Shown piece after piece: positions 1 through 5,805 of a DNA stretch of 6,331 nt (within the stretch, counting starts at the first letter, position 1; each line of letters opens with the position of its first letter). Where the stretch lies: contig CASEFF010000031.1 in the NCBI GenBank assembly GCA_949287115.1, positions 1 to 6,331 of the forward strand, given 5' to 3'. Source of the DNA: an uncultured Bacillota bacterium (lineage in GTDB: Bacteria; Bacillota; Clostridia; Peptostreptococcales; Anaerovoracaceae). The notes beneath the pieces were generated by a model, which saw only the letters and a program-made list of their open reading frames with translations, was not told the origin of the DNA and made no database searches. A program made the position numbers and the translations under genes.

Positions 1-465
1 AGGATGAAGATAGAGCCGCGCAGGATATTCAATCCGGGGCTCATAGGCGTCATAATAGGACTTGTACTGTTCCTGCTTGACTTCAGACTGCCCGATGTCC
101 TGGGAGGCGCTGTGGAAATGGTGGGCGATGCGACGACGCCGCTGACCATGTTCCTGATAGGATATCAGCTGGGCGGTATGAAGCTGAAGGAGATACTGGG
201 AGACAGGAACGTCTATGCCGTATCGTTCGTAAAACTGATCGTAGTGCCTGTGCTGGCGCTGGTGGCGTTGAGGCTCCTTACCGGCGAGTTTTCGCTGATG
301 GAAAAGGTGCTGATACTGAGCTTTGCCATGCCGGCCGCGTCGATGTCGGCCATATTCAGCCAGCAGTACAGAGGCGAAGCCGCCTTCGCGACGAAGACGG
401 TGCTGCTTTCAACGTTGCTGTCTGTAATAACGATACCGGTATTTGCGATAATCATGGAGATGTAA
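1..465 (+). CDS. AEC-family (auxin efflux carrier-like) permease, C-terminal half, cut by the left edge
   Basis: This is the C-terminal portion of an integral membrane transporter of the AEC family, which in bacteria includes malate and other small organic anion permeases; the substrate cannot be told from this part. The frame is open to base 1, so the ATG at 4 is probably an internal Met; 154 codons are visible, against about 300 residues for the family. Visible hallmarks are the FNPGLIGVIIGLVLFLL helix, the TTPLTMFLIGYQLGG segment, a VKLIVVPVLALVAL helix, AMPAAS before a further helix, and a final helix ending at IIMEM. These fit the last five helices of the two-fold family architecture, and the protein ends where family members normally end. 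The next gene follows after 55 bp with no terminator-like hairpin, so co-transcription is possible. The family assignment is sound; the substrate is unknown. Confidence 0.85.
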   Translation, partial: RMKIEPRRIFNPGLIGVIIGLVLFLLDFRLPDVLGGAVEMVGDATTPLTMFLIGYQLGGMKLKEILGDRNVYAVSFVKLIVVPVLALVALRLLTGEFSLMEKVLILSFAMPAASMSAIFSQQYRGEAAFATKTVLLSTLLSVITIPVFAIIMEM

Positions 466-506
466 CAGAAGATGATAACAGACGATAAAAGATATGGAGC
501 GGATCG

Positions 507-517
507 GGAGGAGGTGA
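507..517 (+). promoter_or_regulatory. Strong ribosome binding site for the NYN gene
   Basis: GGAGGAGGTGA is almost fully complementary to the 3' end of 16S rRNA and ends 3 nt before the ATG at 521. The AGGAGG core ends 6 nt before the ATG, an ideal distance. It fixes the start of the downstream gene and predicts efficient translation. Confidence 0.85.
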
Positions 518-520
518 CTT

Positions 521-1294
521 ATGGGTAAACTGAGCAAGATAGTGTTACTGATAGACGCGGACAATACGCGGCTTTCCAAGATGGAAAGCGTACTGAGGGA
601 AGTTTCCGCCTACGGGCGTATCGTGGTGAAGAGAGCCTACGGCAACTGGAAGAAAGACGCCCTGAAGAACTGGGAGAACGAACTCAAGAGACTGGCCATA
701 AAAGCGGAGCAGCAGTTCGATTACGTGTCGGGCAAGAACGCTACCGATATCGCCCTCGTCATAGATGCGATAAACCTGCTGCACAAAGGCATGTACGACG
801 CTTTTGTCATTGTCGCCAGCGACAGCGACTATACTCCGCTGGCCATAAACCTGCACGAATCGGGCGTTTATGTCATAGGTGTGGGTGAGAAGAAGACTCC
901 GGAATCATTCAGGAACAGCTGCGACGAGTTCATATTCCTTGAGAACATTTCGGACGATGCCAGAGAAGACGAGGAAAAGGAAGATACGGAAAAGGAAAAG
1001 CAGAAGACAAGGCACGATGACGGCGGATCGGACAACAGGTACGAGGAGAGCGACAGCATAGGGATAATACACAGGCTCCTGAAAGTCGCGTCGGATAAAT
1101 ATCAGGACGATGAGGGCTACGTGTATGTAAGCGCGGCGGGGCAGTTCATAAAGCGTGCCAAGCCGGATTTCGATGTCAGGACGTACGGATTTTATCAGCT
1201 GTCCAAACTGATAGAGGCTTTCCCTAAAAAGTATGAGATCAGAAAGCATCCGGGCAAGGGCAACGCCGTAATAGTCGAGTACAGATGTAAATGA
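521..1294 (+). CDS. NYN-domain (LabA/DUF88-like) putative RNase with C-terminal OST-HTH/LOTUS-like domain
   Basis: This is a 257-residue cytoplasmic protein with no signal peptide or membrane segment. Residues about 5-143 form a NYN domain, the PIN-like fold of metal-dependent nucleases. The acidic positions are present: D12 and D14 in LLIDADNT, D76 in GKNATDIALVIDA, and D101 and D103 in VIVASDSDYTPLA. YVIGVGEKKTPESFRNSCDEFI matches the end of LabA-like proteins. Residues about 144-178 are a very polar Glu/Lys/Asp-rich linker. Residues about 180-257 (from IGIIHRLLKVA to AVIVEYRCK) resemble an OST-HTH/LOTUS domain, which in other proteins binds RNA. From family knowledge the likely job is RNA cleavage or RNA binding; the target is unknown and activity is inferred only from conserved acidic residues. 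The start is fixed by the strong ribosome binding site at 507-517, and a terminator-like hairpin follows the stop. Confidence 0.9.
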   Translation: MGKLSKIVLLIDADNTRLSKMESVLREVSAYGRIVVKRAYGNWKKDALKNWENELKRLAIKAEQQFDYVSGKNATDIALVIDAINLLHKGMYDAFVIVASDSDYTPLAINLHESGVYVIGVGEKKTPESFRNSCDEFIFLENISDDAREDEEKEDTEKEKQKTRHDDGGSDNRYEESDSIGIIHRLLKVASDKYQDDEGYVYVSAAGQFIKRAKPDFDVRTYGFYQLSKLIEAFPKKYEIRKHPGKGNAVIVEYRCK

Positions 1295-1309
1295 CATTTT
1301 TTGTCGGAT

Positions 1310-1349
1310 TATCCCGAGTTGGCTCGTGAGGGCATTTCGGGATATTTTT
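1310..1349 (+). terminator. Rho-independent terminator after the NYN gene
   Basis: The 8-bp perfect inverted repeat TATCCCGA (1310-1317) and TCGGGATA (1337-1344) encloses a 19-nt loop that can itself pair (GGCTC with GAGGGC nearby). It is followed directly by five T residues (1345-1349). It begins 16 nt after the NYN stop codon, as expected for the terminator of that transcript. The stem is only moderately GC-rich and the loop is long, so efficiency is uncertain. Confidence 0.7.
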
Positions 1350-1400
1350 ATAAACTGCTGTCGTCCGTTGTTCAGCAGGTTTAATGGCGCACACAGCGCC

Positions 1401-1439
1401 TGCAGCGAATTTTGGAATTTCTCTGGATTTTTGCCGCAG
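1401..1439. repeat. 39-nt palindromic unit, copy 1
   Basis: The unit begins TGCAGCGAA and ends TTTGCCGCAG. Its two ends are near inverted repeats (TGCAGCGAA against TTTGCCGCA), with an AT-rich middle. It has the same length and ends as the units at 1453-1491 and 1640-1678, while the middles differ. It lies inside the left arm of the larger element. Confidence 0.7.
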
Positions 1440-1452
1440 CCGACACAAAGGG

Positions 1453-1491
1453 TGCAGCGAAAATTCGTTTTTTGAAAGATTTTCGCCGCAG
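1453..1491. repeat. 39-nt palindromic unit, copy 2
   Basis: The unit begins TGCAGCGAAAATTCG and ends TTTTCGCCGCAG. It starts 52 nt after copy 1 in direct orientation, separated by a 13-nt spacer. The ends pair as TGCAGCGAA with TTCGCCGCA, with one A-C mismatch that becomes a G-U pair if the minus strand is transcribed. Confidence 0.7.
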
Positions 1492-1515
1492 ATTTTCCAG
1501 AAAAAGGAATGAAGG

Positions 1516-1527
1516 GCCGATATCGGC
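1516..1527. repeat. Perfect 12-bp palindrome in the centre of the element
   Basis: GCCGATATCGGC is a perfect palindrome near the middle of the 297-bp element, between the inner inverted arms at 1491-1514 and 1558-1579. It could be a dimeric protein binding site or part of a hairpin tip; nothing decides between these. Confidence 0.5.
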
Positions 1528-1573
1528 ATACATTTGGACTGATCCGCCGCACCGAAGCTTCATCTTTCCCTGA

Positions 1574-1600
1574 AAATCCGGCCCGGACTGTACCGGATTT
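1574..1600. repeat. 8-bp perfect inverted repeat (hairpin) inside the element
   Basis: AAATCCGG (1574-1581) and CCGGATTT (1593-1600) are perfectly complementary around an 11-nt loop. The pairing competes with that of 1491-1514 with 1558-1579, so both cannot form together. No T-tract follows, so it is not a terminator on the + strand. Confidence 0.5.
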
Positions 1601-1639
1601 CCGCCATATTACCGATCCTTGGCAAAATCCTGTGTCACG

Positions 1640-1678
1640 TGCAGCGAAAAATGTCTTCAGAGCAAAAATTCGCTGCAG
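1640..1678. repeat. 39-nt palindromic unit, copy 3
   Basis: The unit begins TGCAGCGAAAAATG and ends AAAATTCGCTGCAG. The ends TGCAGCGAA and TTCGCTGCA are perfectly complementary over 9 bp. Its reverse complement aligns best with copy 1, including the flanking ACACAG and GACACA motifs, so it is the right-hand, inverted counterpart of copy 1. Confidence 0.7.
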
Positions 1679-1730
1679 AGCCTGTGTCAGACGTGTTATG
1701 TATTTATCGTGAATTTAACATACAAACGTG

Positions 1731-1759
1731 TTCCATTTCAACGGGAAATAAGGTATACT
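1731..1759 (+). promoter_or_regulatory. Possible sigma-A type promoter for the CBS/CorC gene
   Basis: TATACT at 1754-1759 is a good -10 hexamer in an AT-rich stretch 60 nt before the probable start codon. The hexamer 17 nt upstream, TTCCAT at 1731-1736, matches TTGACA poorly, so the -35 part is weak. The placement just after a terminator and a repeat element, ahead of the CBS-secA-prfB group, makes a promoter plausible here. Confidence 0.4.
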
Positions 1760-1797
1760 GATTTATTAGATAATTTCCGAACATAAAAGTATATGTG

Positions 1798-1806
1798 AAA
1801 GGAGAG
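1798..1806 (+). promoter_or_regulatory. Ribosome binding site that decides the CBS gene start
   Basis: AAAGGAGAG is the only Shine-Dalgarno-like sequence here and lies 12 nt before the ATG at 1819. A longer reading frame opens at a GTG at 1795, but that codon precedes this site and has no ribosome binding site of its own. The ATG at 1819 is therefore preferred. Confidence 0.7.
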
Positions 1807-1818
1807 AATCTGCGCCAA

Positions 1819-2721
1819 ATGGACAGTGACAGTAGTGGATATATGATCGTGACAGTACTGCTGATAGCGGCACTGGTCGTTGTCACGGTAATGATGCTGC
1901 GGTACAGACGGCTCATAACCGGGATGCACAAAGCAAAGGCGGAAAGCACCGAGGATGTCACGGAAGAAAGGCTCATATCCATGGTGGAAAAAGCCGAGAA
2001 CGCGGGAAGTATCGGAGAAAATCACGGCGAGCTGATACAGAAAGCCATAGGTTTTTACGATCTTAAGGCGGAAGACGTGATGACGCCGAGGCCTGAGATA
2101 AAGGCCATCGACGCCGGACGCACGAACGAGGAGCTGGCTGCCGTGTTCAGGGAAACGGGATACAGCAGACTGCCGGTATACGAGGAAGAGCTGGATCATA
2201 TCGTAGGAGTCATAAACCAGAAGGATTTTCATAATCATATGCAGGGAACGGGCAGAGCGATGTCGGACTATATCGTGCCGGCGATATTCGTCAGCCGGAC
2301 CATAGGCGTATCGGAGCTGCTGAAGAAGATGCAGGATATGAAGATACAGATGGCCATAGTCATAGACGAGTATGGCGGCACCGAGGGACTGGTAACGATG
2401 GAAGATATCGTGGAGGAATTGGTCGGAGAGATATTCGACGAGCAGGATTCCGTCATATCAAAGGATGTGCTGCCGCTGCAGAACGGAAGTTTCAGAGTGA
2501 AATGCTCCGCCGGGATAAACCGTGTGTTCGAGTATTTCGGGATAGAAAAAACACCTGACGTGACGACGGTGAACGGATGGGTCGTGATGAACCTGGACAA
2601 GATGCCGGAAAAGGACGATACGTTTGAGACAGTCGTTGACGGCAGAAGGCTGAAGGTGAGGATAACGAAAGCCGACGGCAAGAAGGCCGTTGAGATAAAT
2701 CTCAAGGTGGAAGAGGCGTGA
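1819..2721 (+). CDS. HlyC/CorC-type CBS-pair protein with a single N-terminal membrane anchor
   Basis: This 300-residue protein belongs with the hemolysin/CorC family linked to divalent cation transport or its regulation. Residues about 8-27 (YMIVTVLLIAALVVVTVMML) are one membrane helix, followed by basic RYRR, so the rest is probably cytoplasmic. The first CBS domain begins near EDVMTPRPEI (85-94) and includes GYSRLPVYEE and HIVGVINQKDF. The second includes MAIVIDEYGGTEGLVTMEDI, with DEYGG at 183-187. A CorC_HlyC C-terminal domain follows from about 218, with TTVNGWVVMNLDKMPEKDD visible. Large relatives carry an N-terminal DUF21/CNNM domain of several helices; it is absent here and the reading frame shows no sign of damage, so this looks like a natural short form. 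CBS pairs commonly bind adenine nucleotides, but the ligand here is unknown. secA starts 114 bp downstream with no clear terminator between. Confidence 0.9.
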   Translation: MDSDSSGYMIVTVLLIAALVVVTVMMLRYRRLITGMHKAKAESTEDVTEERLISMVEKAENAGSIGENHGELIQKAIGFYDLKAEDVMTPRPEIKAIDAGRTNEELAAVFRETGYSRLPVYEEELDHIVGVINQKDFHNHMQGTGRAMSDYIVPAIFVSRTIGVSELLKKMQDMKIQMAIVIDEYGGTEGLVTMEDIVEELVGEIFDEQDSVISKDVLPLQNGSFRVKCSAGINRVFEYFGIEKTPDVTTVNGWVVMNLDKMPEKDDTFETVVDGRRLKVRITKADGKKAVEINLKVEEA

Positions 2722-2723
2722 GC

Positions 2724-2766
2724 GCCGGATAACCTGATGTCGCGTTGCGCGCGACAGAATAATGAA
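2724..2766. repeat. 43-bp hairpin-bearing repeat, copy 1
   Basis: The unit begins GCCGGATAACCTGATG and ends CAGAATAATGAA. It is identical to the copy at 2777-2819 except for one base (T at 2745, C at 2798). It contains a perfect 7-bp stem, TGTCGCG (2738-2744) with CGCGACA (2750-2756), around a 5-nt loop. It starts 2 nt after the stop of the CBS gene. No T-tract follows the stem, so it is unlikely to be an intrinsic terminator. Confidence 0.85.
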
Positions 2767-2768
2767 GC

Positions 2769-2781
2769 CCGGCTGTGCCGG
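2769..2781. repeat. Small GC hairpin linking the two 43-bp repeats
   Basis: CCGGC (2769-2773) and GCCGG (2777-2781) form a perfect 5-bp stem with a TGT loop. It spans the 10-nt spacer and the first bases of repeat copy 2, so the gap before secA can form three hairpins in a row. Confidence 0.55.
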
Positions 2782-2819
2782 ATAACCTGATGTCGCGCTG
2801 CGCGCGACAGAATAATGAA
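2777..2819. repeat. 43-bp hairpin-bearing repeat, copy 2, reaching the secA ribosome binding site
   Basis: This is the second copy, 53 bp after the first, with 42 of 43 bases the same. Its stem is TGTCGCG (2791-2797) with CGCGACA (2803-2809). The last two bases of the repeat are the first two of the secA Shine-Dalgarno stretch, and the ATG at 2815 is repeat sequence also present in copy 1 (2762). That ATG is therefore unlikely to be the secA start. Confidence 0.85.
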
Positions 2820-2824
2820 AGGAG
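2818..2824 (+). promoter_or_regulatory. Ribosome binding site that decides the secA start
   Basis: AAAGGAG ends 11 nt before the ATG at 2836. The in-frame ATG at 2815 lies before this site. Starting at 2836 gives [10 protein letters not shown], the usual look of a SecA N terminus in Firmicutes. Confidence 0.8.
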
Positions 2825-2835
2825 AACAATTCTAT

Positions 2836-5607
2836 ATGGGATTGATGGAAAAGATCTTCGGCGATCTTAACGAAAAGGAAGTCAAGAAGGTCTCGAAGAT
2901 AGCTGATAAAGTAATGGAATATGAAGCGGAGATGGAGGCTCTGACGGACGAGCAGCTCCGCGAAAAAACGAAGGAATTCCAAAAGCGTGTACAGGAGGAC
3001 GGGGAAAGTCTCGACGACATACTTCCGGAGGCTTTTGCGGTATGCCGTGAAGGAGCGTGGAGAAGCCTCGGGATGAAGCATTTCTATGTGCAGGTAATAG
3101 GCGGCATAGTGCTCCATCAGGGCAGGATAGCCGAGATGAAGACAGGTGAAGGTAAGACTCTGGTGGCGACGCTGCCGGCATACCTGAATGCGCTGGAAGG
3201 AAAGGGCGTTCACGTCGTGACCGTCAACGATTATCTGGCAAAGCGTGACATGGAGTGGATGGGCAAACTGTATACCTTCCTCGGCCTTACCGTCGGATGC
3301 GTCATCCACGGCATATCGGAGGCCGAGAGGAGGGCCGCGTATCAGGCGGATATAACGTACGGTACCAATAACGAGTACGGTTTTGACTACCTCCGCGATA
3401 ACATGGTGATATATAAGGAAGCCATGATGCAGCGCGAACTCAACTACGCCATCATAGACGAGGTGGACTCCATACTGATAGACGAGGCGAGGACGCCGCT
3501 CATAATATCCGGTAAAGGCGACAAGTCCACCGACATGTATCAGAGGGCGGACAGGTTCGTCAGAACGCTGAAAAAAGATGAGGATTTCACCATAGAGGAA
3601 AAGGAAAAGCAGATAGCCCTCACCGATGAAGGTGTGGTAAAGTGCGAGAAGTACTTTGAGGTGGAGAACTTTTCCGACCCGGAAAACATGGAGATAAACC
3701 ATCACGTTCTGCAGGCTCTCAAGGCACGCAACATGATGAAACGTGATGTGGACTATATCAAAAAGGACGGGGAGATCGTCATAGTAGACGAGTTCACCGG
3801 ACGACTGATGTTCGGAAGGCGTTACAGCGACGGATTGCATCAGGCCATAGAGGCCAAGGAAGGCGTGCTGGTGCGTTCCGAGTCAAAGACGCTGGCAACC
3901 ATAACGCTCCAGAACTATTTCAGGATGTACCAGAAGCTGGCGGGAATGACAGGTACGGCGAAGACGGAGGAAAGCGAGTTCAGGGACATCTACAACATGG
4001 ACGTAGTCGTGATTCCGACGAACAAACCTGTCATCAGAGAGGACCTTGAGGATGCCGTTTATGCTACGGAGCACGGCAAGTACAAGTCCATCGTTGACAG
4101 GGTGGAAGAAGCCCACAAAAAGGGACAGCCGGTACTGGTAGGTACGATATCCATAGAAAAATCCGAGCTCATAGCCGACGCTCTCAGAAAACGCGGTATA
4201 AAGAATTTCAACGTGCTGAACGCGAAGCAGCATGAGAAGGAAGCACAGATAATAGCGGAAGCCGGACGACTGGGTGCCATAACCATAGCCACCAATATGG
4301 CGGGAAGAGGTACCGACATAATCCTCGGAGGAAATCCGGAATTCGAGGCCAGAAAGAAGATGGTGGAGAACGGTTATGATGACGAGGCTATAGCATTTGC
4401 ATCAAGCTTCATGCAGTCCGATGATCCGGAACTCCTGAAGGCGCGTGAAGAATACAGGGAGCTGCTGGAAAAGGCAAAAGAGGACAGGAAAGGCGAGCAG
4501 GAAAAGGTAGTCGAGCTGGGAGGCCTCTGCATAGTAGGTACGGAGCGACATGAATCGCGAAGGATAGACAATCAGCTCCGCGGACGTTCGGGAAGACAGG
4601 GAGACCCGGGACAGACGCAGTTCTGCGTTTCCATGGAAGACGATCTCATGAGACTGTTCGGCGGAGAGAGGATGCAGTCCATAGTCCAGAAGCTGGGCGT
4701 CGAAGAGGACGAAGCCATCGAAGCCAAGATGATAACGAAGCAGATAGAGAACGCACAGAAGAAAGTGGAAGGCAGGAACTTTTCCATAAGAAAATACGTG
4801 CTCCAGTATGACAACGTCATGAACAAGCAGCGTGAGATAATATACGGAGAACGAAAGAAAGTGCTGTTCGGCGAAGATCTGCGGGAAGACCTTGTTTCCA
4901 TGACTCATGAGCTGATAGACGAGATCGTTGCTCCGGTGACGATGGAATCAAAGCTCGCGGAGGAATGGGACTTTGAGACTCTCAACAGGAACCTCAGGAG
5001 GCTGACGCCGAAGTTCGAACCTCTCGACTTTGACAGGGAAACGCTGACGGAAATGGATGAAGAAAGCTTGAAGGCCGGACTTTATGAGGATTTCGAAGAT
5101 CTTTACCGCGAGAAGGAAGAGGAGATCGGCATAGACAGGCTCAGGGAAGTGGAGCGTATGCTGCTGATCAGGATCGTGGACAACAAGTGGATGGATCACA
5201 TAGACGCCATGGATCAGTTGAAGAGCGGTATAGGGCTCAGGGGTCTCGGCGGACAGGATCCGGCTGCGGCTTATGCGCAGGAAGGTTTCGATATGTTCGA
5301 GGCCATGATACACTCCATAAAAGAGGATTTCGTCAAGTTCTGCTACAACGTAACGGTCAAGACTTCTACGGAAAGACGTAACGTCCTCGGCACCGGCGAA
5401 GAGCATAAGGATGAGTTTTCGGAAGAGGATGCCATCGCTGCGGGCGGCGGACGTGAGGTGCCGGCGGAAACGGTGGTGCCTAAGCGTGAGCACAAGCAGC
5501 AGACCGTAAGAAGAGAGACACCTAAGGTGGGCAGGAACGATCCGTGTCCTTGCGGCAGCGGCAAAAAATACAAACACTGCTGTGGGAGGACGACTCCCCA
5601 GGATTGA
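2836..5607 (+). CDS. secA: SecA, preprotein translocase motor ATPase
   Basis: SecA is the peripheral membrane ATPase that pushes preproteins through the SecYEG channel. This copy is complete at 923 residues, full length for SecA with a zinc tail. The first nucleotide-binding domain has Walker A GEGKT (104-108) and the DEVD box (208-211) in [20 protein letters not shown]. The preprotein cross-linking domain follows, then [12 protein letters not shown] from 371. The second nucleotide-binding domain has [15 protein letters not shown] from 488 and [20 protein letters not shown] from 568. Helical scaffold and wing regions come next, including [17 protein letters not shown], then a variable charged linker. 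The zinc-binding tail has C904, C906, C915 and C916 (or H914), normally used for SecB or lipid contacts. The last codons, after CCG, lie in a repeat that recurs downstream. The start at 2836 is preferred over an in-frame ATG at 2815 that belongs to a repeat. prfB follows, as is common in Firmicutes. Confidence 0.98.
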   Translation: MGLMEKIFGDLNEKEVKKVSKIADKVMEYEAEMEALTDEQLREKTKEFQKRVQEDGESLDDILPEAFAVCREGAWRSLGMKHFYVQVIGGIVLHQGRIAEMKTGEGKTLVATLPAYLNALEGKGVHVVTVNDYLAKRDMEWMGKLYTFLGLTVGCVIHGISEAERRAAYQADITYGTNNEYGFDYLRDNMVIYKEAMMQRELNYAIIDEVDSILIDEARTPLIISGKGDKSTDMYQRADRFVRTLKKDEDFTIEEKEKQIALTDEGVVKCEKYFEVENFSDPENMEINHHVLQALKARNMMKRDVDYIKKDGEIVIVDEFTGRLMFGRRYSDGLHQAIEAKEGVLVRSESKTLATITLQNYFRMYQKLAGMTGTAKTEESEFRDIYNMDVVVIPTNKPVIREDLEDAVYATEHGKYKSIVDRVEEAHKKGQPVLVGTISIEKSELIADALRKRGIKNFNVLNAKQHEKEAQIIAEAGRLGAITIATNMAGRGTDIILGGNPEFEARKKMVENGYDDEAIAFASSFMQSDDPELLKAREEYRELLEKAKEDRKGEQEKVVELGGLCIVGTERHESRRIDNQLRGRSGRQGDPGQTQFCVSMEDDLMRLFGGERMQSIVQKLGVEEDEAIEAKMITKQIENAQKKVEGRNFSIRKYVLQYDNVMNKQREIIYGERKKVLFGEDLREDLVSMTHELIDEIVAPVTMESKLAEEWDFETLNRNLRRLTPKFEPLDFDRETLTEMDEESLKAGLYEDFEDLYREKEEEIGIDRLREVERMLLIRIVDNKWMDHIDAMDQLKSGIGLRGLGGQDPAAAYAQEGFDMFEAMIHSIKEDFVKFCYNVTVKTSTERRNVLGTGEEHKDEFSEEDAIAAGGGREVPAETVVPKREHKQQTVRRETPKVGRNDPCPCGSGKKYKHCCGRTTPQD

Positions 5608-5645
5608 CGAGCCCGGCGAGTGAGCGAAGCGAGCAGGGCGGACGA
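5587..5645. repeat. 59-bp repeat, copy 1, overlapping the 3' end of secA
   Basis: The unit begins AGGACGACTCCCC and ends GCAGGGCGGACGA. It matches the copy at 5713-5771 at 57 of 59 positions. It includes the last six sense codons of secA (RTTPQD) and the TGA stop, so the C-terminal tail of SecA beyond the zinc motif is encoded by repeat sequence. The middle is rich in GAG and GCGA steps (GAGTGAGCGAAGCGAGC). Confidence 0.85.
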
Positions 5646-5676
5646 AGTCAGAGTGGCGGAGTGTCCCCCGTCATAT

Positions 5677-5702
5677 GTCACAGGGCTTCAGCCCGTGGTG
5701 AC
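5677..5702. repeat. Hairpin between the two 59-bp repeats
   Basis: GTCAC (5677-5681) pairs with GTGAC (5698-5702), and inside it GGGC pairs with GCCC around a TTCA loop, with an uneven bulge between the two stems. It lies in the 67-bp spacer between the repeat copies. No T-run follows, so a terminator role for secA is doubtful. Confidence 0.5.
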
Positions 5703-5712
5703 CAACGACGAA

Positions 5713-5771
5713 AGGACGACTCCCCGGGATTGACGAGTCCGGCGAGTGAGCGAAGCGAGCAGGGCGGACGA
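5713..5771. repeat. 59-bp repeat, copy 2
   Basis: This copy lies 126 bp after copy 1 in the same orientation, and differs at two positions (CCCCG for CCCCA, and GAGTCC for GAGCCC). It is wholly intergenic and ends 34 bp before the prfB start codon. Confidence 0.85.
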
Positions 5772-5791
5772 GTGAAGATATAGAGTAAGAA

Positions 5792-5796
5792 AAGGA
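5792..5796 (+). promoter_or_regulatory. Ribosome binding site of prfB
   Basis: AAGGA, within AAAAGGATGTGA, lies 9 nt before the ATG at 5806. It supports that ATG as the start of the short zero-frame segment that precedes the programmed frameshift. Confidence 0.7.
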
Positions 5797-5805
5797 TGTG
5801 AGACA

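Larger units (their letters stand above)
1391..1687. repeat. 297-bp MITE-like or structured element with 57-nt terminal inverted repeats
   Basis: The left arm (1391-1447) and the reverse complement of the right arm (1631-1687) align over 57 nt without a gap. The outer 23 nt match at 20 positions (ACACAG, then CTGCAGCGAATTTT), and the inner 20 nt match at 15 positions, ending GACACA. The 14 nt between these blocks hardly match. Each arm contains a 39-nt unit that is itself an imperfect palindrome. The interior has a second inverted pair (1491-1514 with 1558-1579), a 12-bp palindrome and an 8-bp hairpin. No reading frame in it looks like a protein, and no target-site duplication is obvious at the ends. 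It could be a miniature transposable element, a chromosomal repeat or a structured RNA; I do not recognise the family. Confidence 0.65.

Noticed and set aside
905..1563. Minus-strand open frames across the end of the NYN gene and the gap after it
   Set aside because: They run antisense to the NYN gene and through the repeat units. The peptides are Cys- and Arg-rich with no family features and no credible start site.
1509..1712. A 67-codon + strand frame in the inverted-repeat element
   Set aside because: It reads through the palindromic units, has a weak start context and gives a peptide with no recognisable pattern.
2762..2785. A seven-codon frame (MKPGCAG) that could be a secA leader peptide
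   Set aside because: It has no ribosome binding site, and its ATG is only part of the 43-bp repeat. No SecM-like arrest sequence is seen.
2738..2809. The GC-rich stems before secA as intrinsic terminators
   Set aside because: The stems are good, but AGAATAATGAA follows each instead of a T-tract on the + strand, so termination is not supported.
2458..3840. A 460-codon open frame on the minus strand
   Set aside because: It lies antisense to secA and to the end of the CBS gene, both with strong family matches. Its translation is low in complexity, resembles no family, and has no ribosome binding site.
5587..5771. The repeats as a CRISPR array
   Set aside because: There are only two copies of a 59-bp unit with a 67-bp spacer, one inside a coding end, and no cas gene. 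The 43-bp and 39-nt repeats likewise lack regular arrays.
5544..5783. A + strand frame containing ASERSEQGG twice
   Set aside because: It overlaps the end of secA in another frame and merely translates the two copies of the 59-bp repeat.
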